From Deroplatys truncata (lineage: Eukaryota > Arthropoda > Insecta > Mantodea > Mantidae), in assembly GCA_030765065.1 (NCBI GenBank), contig CM060984.1, positions 101,537,488 through 101,601,487 of the forward strand: a stretch of DNA of 64,000 nt, given 5' to 3'. Positions within the stretch are counted from its first letter, which is position 1, and each line of letters begins with the position of its first letter. The position numbers and the translations under genes were made by a program. The notes below the pieces were generated by a model. It saw nothing but the letters and a program-made list of their open reading frames with translations, searched no databases and was not told where the DNA came from. Positions 57,600 to 64,000 of this stretch are shown in pieces.

Positions 57600-58440
57600 T
57601 CTGGCAAATATTCAACACCTGACAGCTCACTATCATGTATGTTTCATCTTCATATATAATCGGCCTTCCTTCGTCTCTAAACTTTTTAATGGCATGCAAA
57701 TATGAAACGCGCCATTCTCTTATCTCATGTCTTTCCTGTAACAAGACCTTATTGTTCCTTGTTTTCTTCCACGTGAAACCCATGTCACGTAAGATAATAT
57801 TTAAACTAGTGCTTCCCCCTTTAAAGTTAATGGAATCCTTAAGCTTCAGGAGCAGATTTCTGACAGTGGGCACGGTTTTCTCCTGAATATAAAAATTGTA
57901 AATTGTTTGCCGAATCACACACCTATCCAAGTCATCAATGTCTGTGATTCATTTTGGTACACGATGTACCCTTCCAGGTGTCCCAAAGGAGGTTCCCTGT
58001 TCCTCACATGTTCCCCCTTCTTTAATTATTTTACGTATTGTCCTCTCAGATACTTTTGTTGCTGTACTCACCCTCTCTTGCACTTTCTTCAATGGAATTA
58101 GAATATCGTCAGAAGCTGCTTCCCGTTTCATGAAGAAATAGACGTTATTAATAACTTCACGTGTTTGGCTGTGCAGTGTTTTTCCACCAAGTTTGCTTTG
58201 AATGGGAGGCATTTTAGTCTAAATAAGCAAATACATATACACGCGCACACACATACACACAAGACACAAAACACTAATGACAAATGCGATTAACAATCAC
58301 TTTCTAAAACTTGTAAAACTTAACGTACTGGCACCGAAGCGGTAGAAGACGGATGTTGCACGGTCAAAGCTCTCCACGATACTGGCCATTTCAGTATACT
58401 GCGCATGACCGAGAATATAGGCTCGGCAACTGGGCTCTAA
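57600..58440 (-). pseudogene. IS630/Tc1/mariner-type transposase relic, 5' half
   Basis: From ATG 58212: 'KLGGKTLHSQTREVINNVYF', 'FMKREAASDDILIPLKKVQE', 'VSERTIRKIIKEGG' (helix-turn-helix) and 'FGTPGRVHRVPK'. A single TGA follows at 57951-57949, then 'ITDIDDLDRCVIRQTIYNFY', 'LLLKLKDSINFKGGS', 'ILRDMGFTWKKTRNNKVLL' and 'GRPIIYEDETY', with the first catalytic D at about 57648. The copy breaks off right after it. Residue by residue it parallels the relic at 31590-33189 (for example VPKRITEIDDF against VPK-stop-ITDIDDL). A TAGGCTCGGCAACTGGG motif at 58425 is shared with the junction at 33358. About 230 codons with only one stop make it better preserved than the 31.6-kb copy. Confidence 0.85.
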
Positions 58441-58444
58441 ACGA

Positions 58445-59510
58445 TTGCGCACCCAGTCTTCACCGGCACAAATCCATCGTTCCTGCTGTAATGCAGAAGT
58501 TATTGCTTGATCGAAATCATTGGGCCCACCCCCTACCTCTCTTAGCAAACCTCTTAATGGCCATGGTGAACATTTTATCTGGGGGTATTGCCAACATTAA
58601 AAAAAGAAGTGGCAAACGGAATGCTGCTAAGCAATGAAAATGTGGCTATAGTAGATCATTTGAATTTAATTGCACAGATCTACAGCTTCACTTGGCCACA
58701 ATGCTCCATTCCTCTCCTTTGAAAAAACATCCGACTATGCTTTGCAGCTTAAGGCCCTCAATGTTGCAATGTTGACAGCAGAAGCCAAGAGCAACAATGC
58801 TTCCAAGATGCCTTGGTTGAGATGTATGTGAGCTTCCCGTTGTGAATGCTCAAATTATAATAAATGTATTTTAACTATGTTTTCGTTCTGGTTGCTGTTC
58901 TTGGTTATTGTGAACCACCCTTAACTGCTTCAGCAATGGCTGTACAGGCCGGGAATGGATACCCAATAAACAGCGCAAGACATTTAAATTGTTAAATGGG
59001 GTAAAAATGCTTCATAAGTACACATTTGTATCTTCAGTATTTATTAAGTTATTTTAATGAAACAAAAACTGGTTTAAAGCTCATTAAAAGTAGCATACAT
59101 CTACAGTATCAACAAAGTGTAGACTATTTTAAAAAAACATTGAAATTTCACTTCTTTGTTTCTCTGTAGCAAAAGCCATTTGTGCATCGAACGTACCTAA
59201 TTTGTGAATCAGCTTCTTGTTTGTGTGTACGAAAGATATAGCTGCCTCAGCAATATGTTCTCCGGTTCAAGGTTTCATGCTTTCGTTTATATTACAATGC
59301 GATAATATACTTCTGTGTATTGAAACATGCCAGCTCAAACAAAGCAACCCTGTCAGCATTTGTATGTACCTACGTCTTAGAATATTACACAATCGAAGTG
59401 TATGGTACACGAATACAGAGATATTTTCATTCAGTCTGAAAAGCTTTCATGTTCTATACTGAAAAGCAATTTGAAATTGTTATGTATCTCAGTGCTAACC
59501 ATGGCTTCAA
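58445..59510. other. Sequence without a recognised gene
   Basis: Contains a diverged copy of the repeat seen at 52022 (58660-58780). The rest is unassigned. Confidence 0.4.
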
Positions 59511-59515
59511 CTATA

Positions 59516-60337
59516 CTCGGCGACAATCAAGAAGGTGATTGACAGTTACTAACCACGTGGCGGTAAGCTTTAAATGAATGGGAGGGGATGAATACATCAC
59601 AGCAACCATTAGAAGGACCAATTAGAACTAAGACGTTTCTATAGCAACGATCGACGCAAATGTGTTGTTGCGATATCGTAACACGTGATTGGCATGACGT
59701 GCCAGGTGAGCAACCGTTGTAGTAACATGAACTGAAATCTTATCTTCTGCTGTGGCTGCAGTTATAAACAATTCCTCCTTTTAGTCCCAGCTTGCTTGTG
59801 TGTTTGTATCAGTTTAAAGATTGCCTGCGTACTGAAAAGTTCTTTTGCGTCGTCGTATTCGTATGGTATTTGCCTTGTGTTACGTGTATTTGTGCATGTG
59901 TATGTTGTGTGAGCATTTATAATTGTGTTTAATGGATATTTAACAATGTCCAAAAATAGTGACAAAGATAGCGTAGCCAAACGAAAAACTGGGCGCACTC
60001 GGGAACCAAATAAGTCTATCAAGCAAGCAGCAACAACAGCGATGCAAGCGATTCGGAAATCAGTGGCATTTTCCATTAGAATAAGCATCAATATTTCACA
60101 GGTATGTTTCTTCTGTTAACACAGATCTTTACACTGATATATTCTTGCATGATCTATCCTCTGCACGTAGATTCATTATTTTACAATTGTCTTCGTATAC
60201 GAATATAAATAGTATCCGCTCTACAATACAGGAGCAACCCAGTCTACTTCGACACGCTCTCCACGTGGTCGCGATGAGCGGCAATGTTGCCTCTCTCGCT
60301 CCGCGAAATGTCAATCACCTTCTTGATTGGCGCCAGG
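59516..60337 (+). mobile_element. 822-bp IS630-type (DD82E-like) MITE
   Basis: The left end CTCGGCGACAATCAAGAAGG and the right end, read inward CCTGGCGCCAATCAAGAAGG, are near-perfect inverted repeats of about 28 bp. TATA/TA borders both sides (59514-59515, 60338-60339). The body equals the outer parts of the 33377-34741 element: the same leader, the start 'MSKNSDKDSVAKRKTGRT' at 59946, then a direct jump to the tail 'afsiriSINISQ' region and the same 3' sequence. The entire catalytic protein is gone. It probably sits inside the 5' part of the piggyBac relic that follows. Confidence 0.85.
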
Positions 60338-60399
60338 TATAGTAATGTAGCAAATCAATTAGCTCACTAGGAAGTGTATGGGCTTCTGAAATTACTTCA

Positions 60400-62047
60400 G
60401 AAAATGTAGAGGACTTTTTGCTGTGTGAGTGATAGTGATTTGGATATAGTGGGCGAGTTTTCAGATTTTGAGGGTATTTAAAATATAGGCAGCAGTTAGT
60501 AAGAAGGTGTTCATGAAGAATCAACATTGTTGAGTGATCAAAATAACTCCAACACAAACAGACATATGTTCATGAACACAGCCTCTGGTGTACAACCCCA
60601 GGCTCAACTGACAAACAATTGGCAATTTCACACTTTTTTTTACTGTTGACTTAGTGTCTCTCGTTACGGAAACAAATGTATATGTGAGTAAGGTGAAGGA
60701 AGACCTGACCTTTAAAGGCAATTTAGGGCCTAAGAGTGGAATTCAGAAGTGGACAGAAGTAACACTGAATGACATTTACAGGCTACTTGGTCTAATTACA
60801 CTCATGGGTGTTATTCGTAAACCTACATTACACATGTACTGGTCTATAAATGACATGCTAGCTACTCCATTTTTTGGGAAATGCATGTCAAACAACAGGT
60901 TTATTTCCATTTTGCGGTTCCTTCATTTCAGATGCACAGAAAATCTAAATGATTAACTACACAAAATCAGGCTGGTTTTCGATTATATTATTTCAAATTT
61001 AAATAAAACTGCATGTCCAGTGAAAAAGTCACTCGATGAAAGCTTGATGCTTTGGAAGGGTCGCTTAGGTTGGAAGCAATACATCAAAACAAAGAGGGCC
61101 AGATTTGATAGAGTTTTGATCTTTGTGAAGGTAAAATGGGATATCTTTATAATAGTTGCATATACACTGATCAAGGGACTGATTATACTGGAGACAAAGA
61201 TTTCGGAGTTATCTGGCTCCATAGTAATGTACCTGATGGAACCTCTACTTGATCAGGGTATGACTGTATATTTAGATAATTGGTACAGCTCCCCAAAAGT
61301 ATACATGGCCTTATACAAAAGAAAACCAAATGCAATTGGAACAGTACGTTCAAATCGTATTGGCTTGCCAAAGGACATGAATACAAAAGCTCTAAGGAGA
61401 GGAGAAATGCAGGTGCATCAGCTCCCACCTTTGACCTACATTACTTGGCTAGACGGGAGGGTAGTTACGGCATTATCCAATTGCAGCTCTAAGATTTTGA
61501 TAATTGACACTGGAAAAATAGATTCTCACACCAAAATGTCAATTTTCAAGCCTGATGTTATCCAGGAATACAATATGCATATGGGTGGTGTGGATCTAGT
61601 AGGTCAGGTATCGCAAGCATATCCCTCTACGAAAAACAGTTTAAATTGTATAAAAAAAAAAAAAAAAAAAAAGTATTTTTGCACCAGTTGGATATAACCA
61701 TATACAATTGTTTGGCAATTTGGAGAGCTCTAAACCCATGCAAGACAATCACATACCTGGACTTCTGCATATCAATAGCTTGTAGCCTAATTGAGCAGTA
61801 TAACTTTCAGAGGCCTCTTCATACTGGGGGTAAGAAATCCACAACCCCTGCACCCCTCAGAGTTGAAGGAAAACACTGTCCTAAAAGGATACCACCCACC
61901 GCAAAAAAGACGCATCCATTTCGAAAGTGTCTGGTGTGTCGCAAAAATGGTGTTTGCAAGGAAACTAATATGATTTGCCATGAATGTGATGTTCCCTTGT
62001 GTGTTTATCCATGTTTTGAGATATACCATTCAAAAAGAAACCTTTAA
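60400..62047 (+). pseudogene. piggyBac transposase relic
   Basis: 'SDSDLDIVGEFSDFEG' (about 60430) fits the acidic N-terminus. After a shift in a T tract (about 60634), 'VDLVSLVTETNVYVSKVKED' leads into 'IYRLLGLITLMGVIRKPTLH', 'YWS', 'FGKCMSNNRFISILRFLHF', one TAA stop (60954), then 'VKKSLDESLMLWKGRLGWKQ' (first D at 61035), 'MTVYLDNWYSSP' (second D at 61275) and 'YNMHMGGVDLVGQ' (third D at 61593). The D spacing of 80 and 106 residues fits piggyBac's triad. A 20-base A tract at about 61651-61670 breaks the frame. The protein then continues 'VFLHQLDITIYN' to a Cys-rich finger 'CLVCRKNGVCKE...CHEC...CVYPCFEIYH' before TAA. All three catalytic residues survive but the gene is broken in at least three places. 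Confidence 0.9.
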
Positions 62048-62194
62048 AGGTAAGCCTTGATGTCTTATAGAATTTATTTAAATTTATTATAAAAGAGAAA
62101 AATTATAATAATTAGGGTTAAATAAGCATTAAATGCATGTATACACCGGACGCCTATTGACGTGCATTTTAACATGGACGTCATATAACATCCA

Positions 62195-62212
62195 TATCCC
62201 TGAAAGGGTTAA
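62195..62212 (+). mobile_element. piggyBac right end with TTAA
   Basis: 'atccctgaaaggg' ends at 62208, directly before TTAA (62209-62212), the invariant target of piggyBac. Read inward the end is CCCTTTCAGGGAT. A matching left end (TTAACCCTTTCAGG) is not visible upstream, so the left end is lost. Confidence 0.8.
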
Positions 62213-62214
62213 GC

Positions 62215-62995
62215 CTTGACCTCCTATGGCGAGAAAAAGCTCTGTCCAAAGGTCAACAGGGGGGGGGGGGGAAGAAAGCTTAAAAAATGTGTATTTTAAC
62301 AATGTAATCATTGAAACGTTTCATATCACTGCTTTCACTCTGGCAATATCCATTGACACTAATTTCAAGAGCAGGCTTCTGATATATTCTATGATTGGAA
62401 AAACAAACTGCAGGATGCTCATTGCTGTAATCAATGCTACTCTGCTGGCTTATGATGCTACACTCCCACGGCTGAATCCATTCTTACATGTTACACTCGT
62501 GTTTTACTCATAGTTAGGCTTTTCTGCACTACTAAGGTCTGTTTGAAAATATGATTAAAACTTAGAGAGATGGTTAAATTACCTTATTAGTGTGTTTTGG
62601 AGTAGATGTGGACTGTTACAGAAATGGTTTCATAAATAATCAGCAAAACATTAGTGTTTTAGATGTGCAGATCCTTGTCGTCACTTCGCAGTTGTTTTAT
62701 TTTTACTGTTTTCCCCTTGTCATTTGCAGGGTTGGGAAATAACTCTCATCTACATATTTCAGATGACACGTTGAACATATGCTATAGTTCCAAGTTCGAC
62801 CGCTAATTTGTCAGGTGCCAACTCTTGAAATTAGTGCTGTAATGCACAAGTTAAAATAAAGCATCACATTTTAACTTATTGTTAATACATCTTACTTTGC
62901 TATAGTGTTGCCAACATCAGAAAGAACTGGTAAAATTCAGTAAATTCTCTTTAGCTATGAAAGAACAAAATGGAACTTGAACCAGGTGCTTTAGG
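62215..62995. other. Sequence without a recognised gene
   Basis: Poly-G tract at about 62260-62271, and a diverged piece of the repeat seen at 52022 (62655-62700). Confidence 0.4.
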
Positions 62996-62997
62996 GC

Positions 62998-63190
62998 GAT
63001 ATTCATAGTCGATTTTGGTCCGGCCCAACTGCTACTTCCGGTGGATTTACAGCGGACCATCAATTTTCTTATTCATAGACCGGGATTTGCGTTGGTCCAG
63101 GGATCAAACGCCTTGGCCAGGACCAAATTTTGGTCTACCTCAGAGGGGTGGATGAAAGGCAGACCATCTTTACAAAATGGATGACTTTGG
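62998..63190. repeat. Possible MITE end ('tattcatag' type)
   Basis: 'gggcgatattcatagtcgat' and 'ttttggtccggcc' are followed 65 bases later by 'cttattcatagaccgggatt' and 'gttggtcc', a loose direct repeat. Such 'attcatag' openings are common in arthropod MITEs. No second end found. Confidence 0.35.
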
Positions 63191-63194
63191 AATA

Positions 63195-64000
63195 ATGGGC
63201 TTGGCTGTTTGCGTAGAATTTGCGAAATGAGACGATGGAGTAAAACTATCTACCAAAATTAGACATAATTGGAAAGTATGGCGACCTAAACTTCAAAACA
63301 AAGTACGGTTTAGTAAAGCAATGGTTAGAAGGCTGATAAAATGGATTCATCCTAACCTATATCACAAATGACGATAACCGATGCTTGAATCTCAATTGAT
63401 ACGATGCTAATAGCACTTCCACATTATGCAAGAAGAGGGTATCAAGAAAACACTACTGACCTTAGTAAGCCACATTATAACTAATGACTCAAATGCTAAT
63501 GCTAGATTTACCTTTGTTAAACCGGAATTATTATGCACTTTACATAACATAACAGGATGTAACGCAAAGTTAAGAAATTCTGCTACAGTAAAGGTTTAAT
63601 TAGGATGCACTTAACGTAACGGGAATGATTCTTGATTGATTGTTCTTCTATTACTTCATGCTGCTGCTTCACACCGATTGGTTCTAATTGCCATGTCATA
63701 TTAAACTTGACGTAACAGGAAGGAAAAGTTTGACACTGCTAAATTTAGGAGGAGAGGAGTGTAGCAGTTGCAAGTGGGAAGCGACGGGGCGTAGCCGTGG
63801 GATCTGCGCATCTAAACTCGAATGAGAACAGGACACTACACAATCAACTCTACGTGTTAAAAAACTCTGATTCCATTTGTTTCTTAGCATTTCATACCTC
63901 CTACCCGTATACGGAATAATGTCCTGCTTGGGTTAAGTTCGAAATAATTTAGGCTTTGCTTACGTTTTCCCTCGAGGAGAGGAGGATTACAACTCCCGAA
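63195..64000. other. Sequence without a recognised gene
   Basis: Apart from the inverted copy of the 52022 repeat at 63745-63830, I see nothing. No S16 first exon could be recognised. Confidence 0.4.

Noticed and set aside
58297-58548. 83-codon minus-strand frame as the missing S16 first exon
   Set aside because: It has no VQVFGRK-like end and no donor in the right phase; most of it is leader sequence of the transposon copy.

Overview
The window is AT-rich nuclear DNA from an animal, almost certainly an insect with a large, repeat-loaded genome. It has spliced coding exons with GT/AG introns, an AATAAA signal, tRNA-derived SINEs, LINE, Penelope, LTR and many cut-and-paste DNA transposon relics, and no operons or bacterial-type genes. 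The mix of elements (tRNA SINEs, DUF4817-type transposase, mariner, RTE-like LINE) would fit a polyneopteran such as a cockroach or its relatives, but that is only a guess.

The one host gene recognised is ribosomal protein S16 (uS9), on the minus strand. Three coding exons (55160-55029, 42926-42812, 37703-37558) join in frame to 130 residues that end at a TAA, with AATAAA about 45 bases further on. Human RPS16 is 146 residues, so the first ~16 codons are missing; that exon must lie upstream, probably beyond base 64000. The two visible introns are about 12.1 and 5.1 kb and are full of transposon debris.

Almost everything else is mobile DNA in decay. 0-31 kb: a LINE reverse-transcriptase relic (3.3-4.4 kb), TA-flanked non-autonomous elements (6.1-7.2 and 8.6-8.9 kb), a palindromic foldback element (23 kb), LINE and Penelope relics (29-30 kb), several SINEs, and many copies of one ~0.9 kb family, here called family M, each carrying a microsatellite at the same internal position. 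31-37 kb: two head-to-head IS630/Tc1/mariner-type elements, then a DUF4817-type transposon with ~50 bp terminal repeats. 37-55 kb (S16 introns): a hAT relic split by a pogo/Tigger-like insertion, a jockey-like RT relic next to a Penelope GIY-YIG relic, a mariner copy with perfect 28 bp ends, one near-complete family M copy, and a Ty3/gypsy-like LTR with primer-binding site. 55-64 kb: family M, two more IS630-type copies and a piggyBac relic with a clear right end at TTAA.

The best candidate for an uncommon system is the set of four related IS630/Tc1/mariner elements (31.5-33.4, 33.4-34.7, 57.5-58.4, 59.5-60.3 kb). In the most complete copy the second and third catalytic residues are 245 nt apart, which is 82 residues after allowing for one lost base. 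That matches the DD82E ('Sailor') spacing I recall from the literature. The window holds a full-length relic, internally deleted copies and a short MITE-like copy with TA duplications.
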